NCBI GenBank assembly: GCA_964384675.1
Contig: CAYLNK010000059.1
Location: 1-25,660 of the forward strand
DNA from: CAYLNK01 sp964384675
Lineage (GTDB): Bacteria; Acidobacteriota; Thermoanaerobaculia; UBA5066
DNA: 25,660 nt
Direction: 5' to 3'
In this document: one piece after another, positions 6,053 to 17,080 of the stretch
Layout of the letters: each line of letters opens with the position of its first letter
Position numbering within the stretch: the first letter of the stretch is position 1
Translations under genes and position numbers: made by a program
The notes under the pieces: generated by a model
Database searches by the model: none
The model's input: only the letters and a program-made list of their open reading frames with translations
Told to the model about the DNA's origin: nothing

Positions 6053-7243
6053 GTGATTCGGTACGAGAAGCCTCATCGCTGGATAGCGTATGACGCAGCG
6101 GCCCTTCTACAGGAGTTGACCGAGGCGAAGGCCGCCATTCTGGCCCTCAGCGCCGTGCCATATCAGCGCGACTGGGTCGAAGCTCTTCAGGCGCAACAGT
6201 TGAAGAGAGAAGTGGCGGGGACGTCTCGAATCGAGGGCGCTGAGTTTACCGACCGTGAACTCGACGCCGCTATGCGCGAAACACCCGAACAACTGCGGAC
6301 AAGATCCCAGCGTCAAGCGAGTGCAGCGGCCACTACGTACCGGTGGCTCGGCACCATCGAGCGCGACCGGCCGATCGATGCTTCGATAATCCTGGGCATT
6401 CACCGAAACATGGTGCACGGAGCCGATGACGACCACTGCCCGCCTGGTCGTCTTCGGCAGCGGGACGAGAACGTGAATTTCGGAGTGCCACGGCACCGCG
6501 GCGTCGAAGGCGGCCCTGAGTGTGAGGCAGCATTCAACGAGCTCGTTCGGGCACTGCAAACAGAGTTTTCTCGGTATGACCCTCTCGTTCAAGCGTTAGC
6601 AGCTCACTACCACCTAGCGGCAATGCACCCGTTTCTGGATGGAAACGGTCGGACGGCTCGCGCTCTCGAAGCGCTCCTCTTGGCGCGTGCGGGACTACGA
6701 GATAGCTGCTTCATCGCGATGTCGAACTACTACTACGAGGAGAAGGCGAAGTACCTTGACGCGCTTTCCGCCGTTCGCGCCGATGGGAGTCACGATCTAA
6801 CCCCGTTCCTGAAGTTCTGCCTCCGAGGCATCGCGACTCAGGCTGGCTGGGCATTGAGAGAAGTCCACCACCAAGTGTCTAAGACTCTCTACAAGAATCT
6901 GATGTTCGAGTTGTTCGGTCGTCTCAAGTCACCGAAGCGAAGGGTGATGGCGAAGCGACAGGTCAAGCTGCTCGAAACGCTCCTGCCGAAGGAGGAGATG
7001 GACCTCGACCAACTGGTGGAAGAGACCACGGCGAATTACTCGGGGCTCAGAACTCCAAGGAAGGCCGTGATCCGAGACCTGAACGAACTCATCGCGCTTG
7101 GCGCCATACGTGCCGAGAAGACCGGCACTCGCAGTTACAAGATCGCCGTTCGTCTCGCGTGGCCGACCGAGACCACGGAATCCGACTTCATGACCCGAGT
7201 CAAAGAGCTTCCGAAGGCGAAGACCCGGATGCTGCTCTCCTAG
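6053..7243 (+). CDS. Fic-domain protein (class II) with C-terminal winged-helix region
   Basis: This 396-aa protein starts at GTG 6053. It carries the canonical Fic motif 'HPFLDGNGRTAR' beginning at H192, including the catalytic His, the acidic Mg-binding residue, and the GNGR anion-binding loop. Fic proteins usually transfer AMP from ATP to Ser/Thr/Tyr of a target protein. Upstream, 'TSRIEG' (residues 57-62) matches the [S/T]xxxE[G/N] inhibitory helix, placing it in class II with auto-inhibition by E61. The C-terminus ('LLPKEEMDLDQLVEETTANY' ... 'TPRKAVIRDLNELIALGAI') looks like a winged helix, common in stand-alone Fic/DUF4172-like regulators. Codon use is less GC3-biased than in the flanking recombinases, suggesting separate acquisition. 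No antitoxin gene is adjacent, consistent with a built-in inhibitor. The target is unknown. Confidence 0.9.
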   Translation: MIRYEKPHRWIAYDAAALLQELTEAKAAILALSAVPYQRDWVEALQAQQLKREVAGTSRIEGAEFTDRELDAAMRETPEQLRTRSQRQASAAATTYRWLGTIERDRPIDASIILGIHRNMVHGADDDHCPPGRLRQRDENVNFGVPRHRGVEGGPECEAAFNELVRALQTEFSRYDPLVQALAAHYHLAAMHPFLDGNGRTARALEALLLARAGLRDSCFIAMSNYYYEEKAKYLDALSAVRADGSHDLTPFLKFCLRGIATQAGWALREVHHQVSKTLYKNLMFELFGRLKSPKRRVMAKRQVKLLETLLPKEEMDLDQLVEETTANYSGLRTPRKAVIRDLNELIALGAIRAEKTGTRSYKIAVRLAWPTETTESDFMTRVKELPKAKTRMLLS

Positions 7244-7245
7244 CC

Positions 7246-8463
7246 GTGCCCCTCTACCAGAACGCCGCCGGACACTGGGTCATGCGGTACTACCGCGACG
7301 GCTCGAAGCGCGGCGCGCGGGTTCAGGAGACCCTCGAGGAGGGGACGACGCACGCCGAGGCGAAGCGCGCCTATCGGAAGCGCCTCGCGGAAGCAGGGGA
7401 GCGGTCCGGGAAGACTCTTCGCCGGCCGACCTTCGAACGTCTCGCGGAAGCGTGGACCGAGGACCACCTCCCGACGCTCCGCTCTGAGGCGAGCCGCGGC
7501 GACGCCGAACGGATCCTCGAGGTCCTCGTCGAGGAGTTTGGGCCGCAGCTCGTCCCCCGCCTCACCTCGCGCGAGGTCGAGCGCTTCCGTCAGAAGCAGC
7601 TCCGCGCCGGCCTCCAGCCCGCCACGGTCAACCGGCAGATGTCGGTCTTCTCGTCCGTCATCTCCCGCGCGGTCGAGTGGGGCCTCCTCGAACGACACCC
7701 GATCCCCCGAGGCGCCGTGAAGAAGCTGAAGGAGCCGAAGGGCCGGCTCGATTTCTTCACGCGCGAGGAATGGGCTCTCTTCCTGTCGGTCCTCGACGAT
7801 GAGACGACCTTCGACCGCCATCAGGCGAAGGTCCGCCGCCTCGGGCCGGTGAAGCAGGGGAGAGGCGCACCGGAGGCGCGACGCTACGGTGGCGGCCGCC
7901 GGCCGGACTCCGCTGCGACCCGGGCTTACCTGGCGCGCCTCAGGGCCACGCTCCCGGTCTTCCGGATGCTCCTCGCCACGGCGAGCCGGCTCTCGGAGGT
8001 CCTCGGTCTGAAGTGGCGTGACGTTGACCTCCGGGCGGGCTCGATCGTGATCCATCAAGGGAAGACCGGCGAGGAGAAGACCCTCACGCTCTCGGGTCCG
8101 ATCCGCGAGGTCCTGGCCAGCGTCCCGAGGGGCACACCCGACGCTCTCGTCTTCCAGACACCCGAGGGCAGGGCGTGGCAGAAGATGACGATACAACGGG
8201 CCTTCGCGACGATCCGGGACCTCGCCAAGCTCCGAGCGGAGCTGACCGTCCACACCATCCGGCACACCGCCGCCTCGTGGCTCGCCATGGACGGGCGGCC
8301 GCTCTTGGAGATTCAGAAGATCCTCGGGCACAAAACGCCTGCTATGGTCCTCCGGTACGCCCACCTCCAGCCGGAGCACTTTCGGGAGGCGCTCGACGCC
8401 CTCGGAACGGCGAGGCTAGAAAAGAAGGCGCCTGCGGTCCCGGGGTCGTCCTCGGGCTCCTGA
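7246..8463 (+). CDS. Tyrosine recombinase, element integrase
   Basis: GTG 7246 begins 2 nt after the Fic stop, suggesting translational coupling. I prefer it to an in-frame GTG inside Fic (7159) because 'PLYQNAAGHWVMRYYRDG' is the usual integrase arm-binding start. The 405-aa product has an N-terminal three-stranded arm domain, a SAM-like core-binding domain ('TFERLAEAWTEDHLPTL', 'NRQMSVFSSVISRAVEWGLL'), and a catalytic domain with R248 ('TASRLSEVLGLKW'), H336-x-x-R339 ('HTIRHTAASW'), H362 ('LGHKTPAMVLRY') and the nucleophile Y371. A basic insert of about 40 residues (around 195-235, 'KQGRGAPEARRYGGGRRP') precedes the catalytic R. It faces the tRNA-Glu 3' end 85 bp away, which marks that tRNA as the integration site. 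It should catalyse both integration and, with a directionality factor, excision. Confidence 0.93.
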   Translation: MPLYQNAAGHWVMRYYRDGSKRGARVQETLEEGTTHAEAKRAYRKRLAEAGERSGKTLRRPTFERLAEAWTEDHLPTLRSEASRGDAERILEVLVEEFGPQLVPRLTSREVERFRQKQLRAGLQPATVNRQMSVFSSVISRAVEWGLLERHPIPRGAVKKLKEPKGRLDFFTREEWALFLSVLDDETTFDRHQAKVRRLGPVKQGRGAPEARRYGGGRRPDSAATRAYLARLRATLPVFRMLLATASRLSEVLGLKWRDVDLRAGSIVIHQGKTGEEKTLTLSGPIREVLASVPRGTPDALVFQTPEGRAWQKMTIQRAFATIRDLAKLRAELTVHTIRHTAASWLAMDGRPLLEIQKILGHKTPAMVLRYAHLQPEHFREALDALGTARLEKKAPAVPGSSSGS

Positions 8464-8507
8464 AGCCCCGAAATCCGGCGCCATTTGGGCGCCACTTCGA
8501 ACGAAAA

Positions 8508-8528
8508 GGCCCTCCGGCGAGGAGGGCC
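8508..8528 (-). terminator. Intrinsic terminator downstream of tRNA-Glu
   Basis: GGCCCTCC (8508-8515), loop GGCGA, GGAGGGCC (8521-8528): a perfect 8-bp GC stem. On the minus strand it is followed by TTTT (complement of 8504-8507), so it would stop the tRNA-Glu transcript. There is no T-run on the plus side, so it should act poorly on integrase transcripts. It lies between integrase and tRNA, so it may be element-supplied. Confidence 0.65.
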
Positions 8529-8538
8529 CAACTCATTG

Positions 8539-8575
8539 ACTGGTAACTGGTAGCGCGTACGGGACTCGAACCCGT
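8539..8575. other. Predicted attachment-site junction at the tRNA-Glu 3' end
   Basis: The integrase-bearing side of the element abuts the 3' end of an intact tRNA-Glu. ACTGGTA is tandemly duplicated at 8539-8545 and 8546-8552, the second copy covering the CCA and discriminator on the minus strand. Tyrosine integrases commonly recombine within the T-arm and 3' end of tRNA genes and rebuild the gene from attP sequence. The exact core cannot be fixed without the other junction, which is outside the window. Confidence 0.55.
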
Positions 8576-8623
8576 GTTACCGCCGTGAGAGGGCGGCGTC
8601 CTGGACCGCTAGACGAACGCGCC
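8548..8623 (-). tRNA. tRNA-Glu (anticodon CTC)
   Basis: Read on the minus strand it forms a complete cloverleaf of 76 nt with encoded CCA: acceptor GGCGCGT/ACGCGCT, anticodon stem CCGCC/GGCGG with loop CTCTCAC (anticodon CTC), T arm ACGGG-TTCGAGT-CCCGT, discriminator A. The first acceptor pair is G1-U72 rather than a Watson-Crick pair, possibly because the last bases were supplied by the integrated element. It decodes GAG. Confidence 0.93.
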
Positions 8624-8674
8624 GTGAGCTTCCCTGGCCTCGCGACGGGAGGGGATCCCGCGCGAGGGAGGCGG

Positions 8675-8704
8675 AATCTAGCATGGGCTCCGGACGGCCG
8701 ACAA
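8675..8704 (-). promoter_or_regulatory. Promoter of tRNA-Glu
   Basis: On the minus strand: TTGTCG (8699-8704), 18-bp spacer, TAGATT (8675-8680). Transcription would start near 8668, leaving a leader of about 45 nt before the tRNA at 8623. It lies in the gap after the ABC permease stop. Confidence 0.55.
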
Positions 8705-8723
8705 GACCCGCCCGGAGGCCCCC

Positions 8724-10070
8724 TCACTCCGCCCGCGCGGCCCAGCGGGCGATCTCCGGCAGGGTCGGCCGCTTGCCGTACATCAGGATCCCGACCCGGT
8801 AGATCCGGCCCGCCACCCAGGCCATCAGCCAGATCGCGAGGCTGGTGAGGACCACCGAGAGCGCGATCTGCCAGGCGGGCGGCGTCTGTACCGAGATCCG
8901 CATGAACATCATCAGCGGCGCCGTGAACGGAAAGAGGGAGAGCGTGACGGCGAGGGGGCCGCTCGGGTTGTTGAAGACCAGGAACCACGTCATCGACGTG
9001 AAGACGAGCAGCATCGACGGGATCATCACGAACTGCTGCGCCTCCTGCTCGGTGTTGAACGGCGCGGCGAGCGCGGCGTAGAGCGAGGCGTACAGGAAGT
9101 ACCCGAGGAGGAAGAAGAGCACGAACGCGCCGATGGTGGCGAGCGGGATGGGGGGAACGGACTCCATCCCCGACAGACCCATCACTCCCATCAGCCCGGG
9201 CAGCGAGAGGTTGAGCGCGATCAGTCCCCAGATCGAGTACTGGGTCAGACCCACGAGACCGATGCCGATGATCTTCCCGAGCATCAGGTGGGTGGGCCGC
9301 ACCGAGGAGACGATCACCTCCACGATCCGGTTGTTCTTCTCCTCCAGCACGCCCCGCATCACGAAGGCGCCGTAGAAGAAGATCGAGAAGTAGATCAGGA
9401 AGAAGAAGATCCCGGAGACGGCCAGGTTGAAGCCGAAGTCCTTCGACGACTCCGGGCTCTCCTTGTCGGTCGCTTCGTGCGGGTCGAGGTCGACCCGGAC
9501 CCGCGCGGCGTCGTACAGCCTCGGGTCGACGCCCCGGTCCTTCAGGCGCTCCTTGGTGACGGCCCTGGAGAGGAGCGTCGCGAGGAGGTTGCGGGTGATG
9601 ACGTCCGCCTTCACCGACGGCGCGCGCCATTCGGCGGCGCCGGTCTCGAGCGTCTTGGCGTCGAGCACGATGTACGCCTTCAGCTTCCCCGCCTGAACCT
9701 CGGCGTTCAGCCGGGACCTCGTCGCGCCGAGCGTCTCGGCCGTGGCGTCGACCTTCAGCAGCTCCACGCGGCTCTTCCCGCGCTTCGCCTCGGCCTTCGG
9801 GTCTTCCTTCTTCGTGGGGGCGTCTTCGTCCAGGTCCTCGGCGGCCGCCTTCTGCTGCTCGAAGAGGAGAGGCTCGTAGAGGCGGCCCGAGACGTCGACC
9901 ACGGCGATCTTCCCGCTCGACACGACCGTCTTGGCGAGGACGACCTGGAGGTAGATGAAGCTGAGCGCGATCGTGGGGATCAGGAGCGTCGAGATCCAGA
10001 ACGCCTTCGCGGTGATCTGCTGGAGGTACTCGCGCCTGATGATCGCGAGGAGCTTGGGCGGGAATCTCAA
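8724..10070 (-). CDS. ABC-2 type exporter permease (NatB-like)
   Basis: This 448-aa membrane protein starts at TTG 10070, which overlaps the ATPase stop (TTGA, 10067-10070) and has GGAGGA about 7 nt upstream. The order is typical of ABC-2 permeases of the NatB/YhaP kind: a cytoplasmic start ('LLAIIRREYLQQITAKAFW'), TM1 (about 22-42), a large extracytoplasmic region (about 43-220) with a charged Lys/Glu/Asp-rich loop, then a cluster of five to six TM helices including 'AVSGIFFFLIYFSIFFYGAFV' and the conserved 'EEKNNRIVEVIVSSVRPTHLMLGKIIG' coupling segment in two parts. With the ATPase it should export an unknown substrate; sodium/drug/peptide export is known for relatives, but substrate cannot be read from sequence. 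'PFNTEQEAQQFVM' is a family-typical motif. Confidence 0.9.
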   Translation of the reverse strand: MRFPPKLLAIIRREYLQQITAKAFWISTLLIPTIALSFIYLQVVLAKTVVSSGKIAVVDVSGRLYEPLLFEQQKAAAEDLDEDAPTKKEDPKAEAKRGKSRVELLKVDATAETLGATRSRLNAEVQAGKLKAYIVLDAKTLETGAAEWRAPSVKADVITRNLLATLLSRAVTKERLKDRGVDPRLYDAARVRVDLDPHEATDKESPESSKDFGFNLAVSGIFFFLIYFSIFFYGAFVMRGVLEEKNNRIVEVIVSSVRPTHLMLGKIIGIGLVGLTQYSIWGLIALNLSLPGLMGVMGLSGMESVPPIPLATIGAFVLFFLLGYFLYASLYAALAAPFNTEQEAQQFVMIPSMLLVFTSMTWFLVFNNPSGPLAVTLSLFPFTAPLMMFMRISVQTPPAWQIALSVVLTSLAIWLMAWVAGRIYRVGILMYGKRPTLPEIARWAARAE

Positions 10071-10858
10071 CGGAGGTCCTCCGCGGTGGGGGCGCGCAGC
10101 CCCGATTCCTCCACGGCCTTCAGGAAGATCTTCTCCAGCTCCGGCCGCGGGACGACGGGCGCCGGCAGCGGCACGCGCCCCTCGTACTGGTCCTGGATGT
10201 CCGACACCCGGCCGTCCAGGAGCTTCCTGGAGCGATACAGGAGCGCGATCCGGTCGCAGAGCCGCTCGGCCTGCTCGAGGACGTGGGTCGAGAAGATGAC
10301 GGTCTTCCCCTGCCGCTTGAACTCGGTGAGGAAGTCCTTCACCAGGATGACGTTGATCGGGTCGAGGCCCGAGAACGGCTCGTCCAGGATGAGGATCTCC
10401 GGGTCGTGGACGATCGTCCCGAGGAACTGCACCTTCTGCTGCATCCCCTTCGACAGCTCCTCGGTCTTCTTGCCCAGCCAGGGCCGCAGGTCCATCGAGT
10501 CGATCCACGGGGAGAGCCGCGCCAGCGCGGCCTCTCGCGGCACGCTCTTGATGGCCGCGAAGAAGAGGAGCTGGTCGATCACCTTCATCTTCCGGTAGAG
10601 CCCCCGCTCCTCCGGGAGGTAGCCGATCCGCTCCTGGAGCGCTTCGGACATCTCCTCTCCCAGCACGCGTATGGAGCCCTCGTCCGGCTTCGTGATGTTC
10701 ATGATCATCCGGATCGTCGTGGTCTTCCCGGCTCCGTTGGGGCCGAGCAGCCCGAACGTGACGCCGCGGGGGATGACGAGGTCGAGCCGGTCGACGGCGG
10801 TGAACTTGCCGTAGCGCTTCAGGACGCCGGAGAGAGAGATGGCCGCTTCGGTCGAGAT
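10067..10858 (-). CDS. ABC transporter ATP-binding protein (NatA-like), probable ATC start
   Basis: This ATPase has Walker A 'GPNGAGKTT' (K45), Q-loop region 'IGYLPEERGLY', ABC signature 'ELSKGMQQK' (a KG variant of LSGGQ), Walker B 'ILILDEPF' with D-loop 'SGLDP', and H-loop 'STHVL'. The C-terminal extension ('PRPELEKIFLKAVEE') is usual in the NatA/YhaQ group. Homology extends upstream of the first ATG to an N-terminus 'ISTEAAISLSGVLKRYGKF'. Between the in-frame TAA and Walker A there is no ATG, GTG or TTG. The best candidate is ATC at 10858-10856 with GAGGAGG and a 5-nt C spacer just upstream; ATT or CTG a little further up is also possible. It is followed directly by the permease with a 4-bp overlap. 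It powers export by ATP hydrolysis at the inner membrane. Confidence 0.88.
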   Translation of the reverse strand: MSTEAAISLSGVLKRYGKFTAVDRLDLVIPRGVTFGLLGPNGAGKTTTIRMIMNITKPDEGSIRVLGEEMSEALQERIGYLPEERGLYRKMKVIDQLLFFAAIKSVPREAALARLSPWIDSMDLRPWLGKKTEELSKGMQQKVQFLGTIVHDPEILILDEPFSGLDPINVILVKDFLTEFKRQGKTVIFSTHVLEQAERLCDRIALLYRSRKLLDGRVSDIQDQYEGRVPLPAPVVPRPELEKIFLKAVEESGLRAPTAEDLR

Positions 10859-10924
10859 GGGGGCCTCCTCGCGGGGAGAAATACGCAGAGCGAGGCCGAG
10901 AGTTTAAGGGCGGCGGCGCCGCGC

Positions 10925-10953
10925 TTGAAATCCGGGGCCGTCTTCGCTACATT
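10925..10953 (+). promoter_or_regulatory. Promoter of tRNA-Arg
   Basis: TTGAAA (10925-10930), 17-bp spacer, TACATT (10948-10953): near-consensus sigma-70 hexamers with ideal spacing, about 26 nt upstream of the tRNA 5' end. It is divergent to the ABC operon. Confidence 0.75.
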
Positions 10954-10979
10954 CCGCCTCCCTGACGCGGTACCCGCGT

Positions 10980-11057
10980 GCGCCCATAGCTCAACTGGAT
11001 CAGAGCGTTTGACTACGGATCAAAAGGTTGGGGGTTCGAGTCCTCCTGGGCGCACCA
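10980..11057 (+). tRNA. tRNA-Arg (anticodon ACG)
   Basis: Complete cloverleaf with encoded CCA: acceptor GCGCCCA/TGGGCGC, D arm GCTC...GAGC, anticodon stem TTTGA/TCAAA with loop CTACGGA (anticodon ACG, normally edited to ICG), T arm GGGGG-TTCGAGT-CCTCC, discriminator A and CCA at 11055-11057. It reads CGU/CGC/CGA. The stop codon of the convergent sensor kinase begins 2 nt after the CCA. Confidence 0.95.
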
Positions 11058-11058
11058 C

Positions 11059-15594
<4,536 letters not shown>

Positions 15595-15629
15595 GGGCCG
15601 TGCGCCGGCCCCGCGCGCAGAATGGAGTG

Positions 15630-17075
15630 ATGTCGACCGACGTCTCCCTCCTCGGAACCGGCCTCCTCGGCAGCTCGATCGCCCGGCGCCTCCTGGAGAC
15701 CGGAGCGACCGTCACCGTCTGGAACCGCACGCGGGAGAGGACGATCCCGCTGGAGGCCGAAGGCGCGGTCGTCGCCGGGAGCGCGGCCGGGGCGGTGGGC
15801 GACTCGCCCGCCACGCTCCTCCTCCTGACCGACGCGGCGTCGATCCGCGAGGGGCTCCTCGCCCCGGGAACGCTCCCGGCGCTGGCGGGACGCGTCGTCG
15901 TCCAGTGCGGCACGATCGACCCGGCGGAGAGCCGGGCCCTGGCGGCCGACGTGCGCGCGGCGGGTGGTGCCTGGGTCGAGGCGCCGGTCCTGGGCAGCCT
16001 CCCGCAGGCGGCCGCCGGCACGCTCTCGATCATGGCGGGCGGGGAGGCGGTCGACGTCGCGCGCGTCACGCCGCTCCTCTCACGGATCGGCACCGTGCTC
16101 CACGTCGGCCCCGTGGGGAGCGCCGCGTCGCTCAAGCTCGCGCTCAACCAGCTGATCGCCTCGATGACGGCGGCCTTCGGCACGAGCCTGGCGTTCGTGC
16201 GGGCCGAGGGGATCGACGTCGAGCTGTTCATGAACGTGCTGCGGCCGAGCGCCCTCTACGCGCCGACGTTCGACAAGAAGCTCGGGAAGATGCTGTCGGG
16301 CGACTACGGGAACCCGAACTTCCCGCTCGAGCACATGCTGAAGGACGTGGACCTCTTCGTGCGGGCGGCGGAACGGGACGGGGTGGGGACGGCGATCCCG
16401 AGGGCGGCGGCGGAGGTCGTCCGTCGCGCGCTGGGCCTCGGGCTCTCGGGCCTCGACTACTCGGCGCTCGCCCGCGGTGTGGAGCCGGCGCGACGGGACG
16501 GACCTCCCATTGTCTCCGATCCGCGGCCGCTGGGCCCCCCGGTTCACCTGAACGATGGGATGGGCGCTCCCGTCGGTGTCCAATCGGTCCGGAAAAGGAG
16601 CCTTGACATGAAAGCGGTGACGGCAGCTGACGTCATGACCCGGCATGTCGTCACACTGAGGGACGACCGGACGGTGGAGGAGGCCGCGGCCTTTCTCGTG
16701 GCGCACGAGATCTCCGGCGCCCCGGTCGCGGATCGGAACGGCAACCTCGTGGGCGTCCTCTCCGTGACGGACATCGTGCGCGACGGCACGGAGAACGAGG
16801 CCGGACCGAGCCCGGAGCCCGCGCGGCAGGCGCACGGCTGGGAGCGTCTGATGAACCCCGAGGAGATCAAGCAGCTCCGGGTGCAGCACGTCGGGCGGCT
16901 GGTGAGCGACATCATGACGCCCACCGTCTTCACGGTCTCCGAGGAGCTTTCCGTCGGCGAGGTGGCCCGGACGATGGTGGCCGGCCGGATCCACCGGCTG
17001 ATCGTCACGCACGGAGCGCGCCCCGTCGGCATCGTGACGCCGCACGACCTGCTGAAGCTGCTCTACGAGGACTGA
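15630..17075 (+). CDS. Beta-hydroxyacid dehydrogenase running in frame into a CBS-domain protein
   Basis: One uninterrupted 481-codon frame covers two recognisable proteins. Residues 1-290 are a 6-phosphogluconate/3-hydroxyisobutyrate dehydrogenase-type enzyme: NAD(P) loop 'LLGTGLLGSS' (G9-x-G-x-x-G14), substrate motif 'EAPVLGSLPQAAAGTLSIMAGG', and catalytic K169 with N173 ('SLKLALNQ'). It should oxidise a small 3-hydroxyacid or reduce the matching aldehyde. After 'LDYSALARGV', where family members normally end, about 35 low-complexity residues lead into the CBS pair. The latter has its own strong SD and ATG at 16608, so two products are likely. I start the enzyme at ATG 15630; GTG 15627 is also in frame. 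The start is only 35 bp from the divergent kinase start. A fused enzyme, a lost stop or a base error (for example in the C6 run 16536-16541) are all possible. Confidence 0.8.
   Translation: MSTDVSLLGTGLLGSSIARRLLETGATVTVWNRTRERTIPLEAEGAVVAGSAAGAVGDSPATLLLLTDAASIREGLLAPGTLPALAGRVVVQCGTIDPAESRALAADVRAAGGAWVEAPVLGSLPQAAAGTLSIMAGGEAVDVARVTPLLSRIGTVLHVGPVGSAASLKLALNQLIASMTAAFGTSLAFVRAEGIDVELFMNVLRPSALYAPTFDKKLGKMLSGDYGNPNFPLEHMLKDVDLFVRAAERDGVGTAIPRAAAEVVRRALGLGLSGLDYSALARGVEPARRDGPPIVSDPRPLGPPVHLNDGMGAPVGVQSVRKRSLDMKAVTAADVMTRHVVTLRDDRTVEEAAAFLVAHEISGAPVADRNGNLVGVLSVTDIVRDGTENEAGPSPEPARQAHGWERLMNPEEIKQLRVQHVGRLVSDIMTPTVFTVSEELSVGEVARTMVAGRIHRLIVTHGARPVGIVTPHDLLKLLYED
16608..17075 (+). CDS. CBS-domain pair protein (internal start, possibly independent)
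   Basis: This 155-aa unit starts at ATG 16608 with AAGGAG 7 nt upstream, an optimal SD, inside the longer dehydrogenase frame. It has two CBS motifs: 'TAADVMTRHVVTLRDD' ... 'SGAPVADRNGNLVGVLSVTDIV' and 'VSDIMTPTVFTVSEELSV' ... 'RIHRLIVTHGARPVGIVTPHDLL'. Such stand-alone CBS (Bateman) modules bind adenosine nucleotides such as AMP, ATP or SAM and act as energy or redox sensors. The middle 'MNPEEIKQLRVQHVGRLV' linker is typical of these proteins. The next gene starts 5 nt after its stop, so the two are probably co-transcribed. Whether it is made separately, as part of the fusion, or both cannot be told from sequence. Confidence 0.8.
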   Translation: MKAVTAADVMTRHVVTLRDDRTVEEAAAFLVAHEISGAPVADRNGNLVGVLSVTDIVRDGTENEAGPSPEPARQAHGWERLMNPEEIKQLRVQHVGRLVSDIMTPTVFTVSEELSVGEVARTMVAGRIHRLIVTHGARPVGIVTPHDLLKLLYED

Positions 17076-17080
17076 CGGCG

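Noticed and set aside
7159..7245. An earlier GTG start for the integrase inside fic
   Set aside because: The extra 29 residues are a frame-shifted reading of the fic 3' end, and GTG 7246 gives the normal integrase N-terminus.
8508..8528. The hairpin as terminator of the integrase
   Set aside because: The T-run is on the minus strand only, so it fits the tRNA-Glu transcript instead.
10067..10708. Start of the ABC ATPase at the first ATG (10708)
   Set aside because: This would remove Walker A, while homologous sequence continues upstream in frame to 10858.
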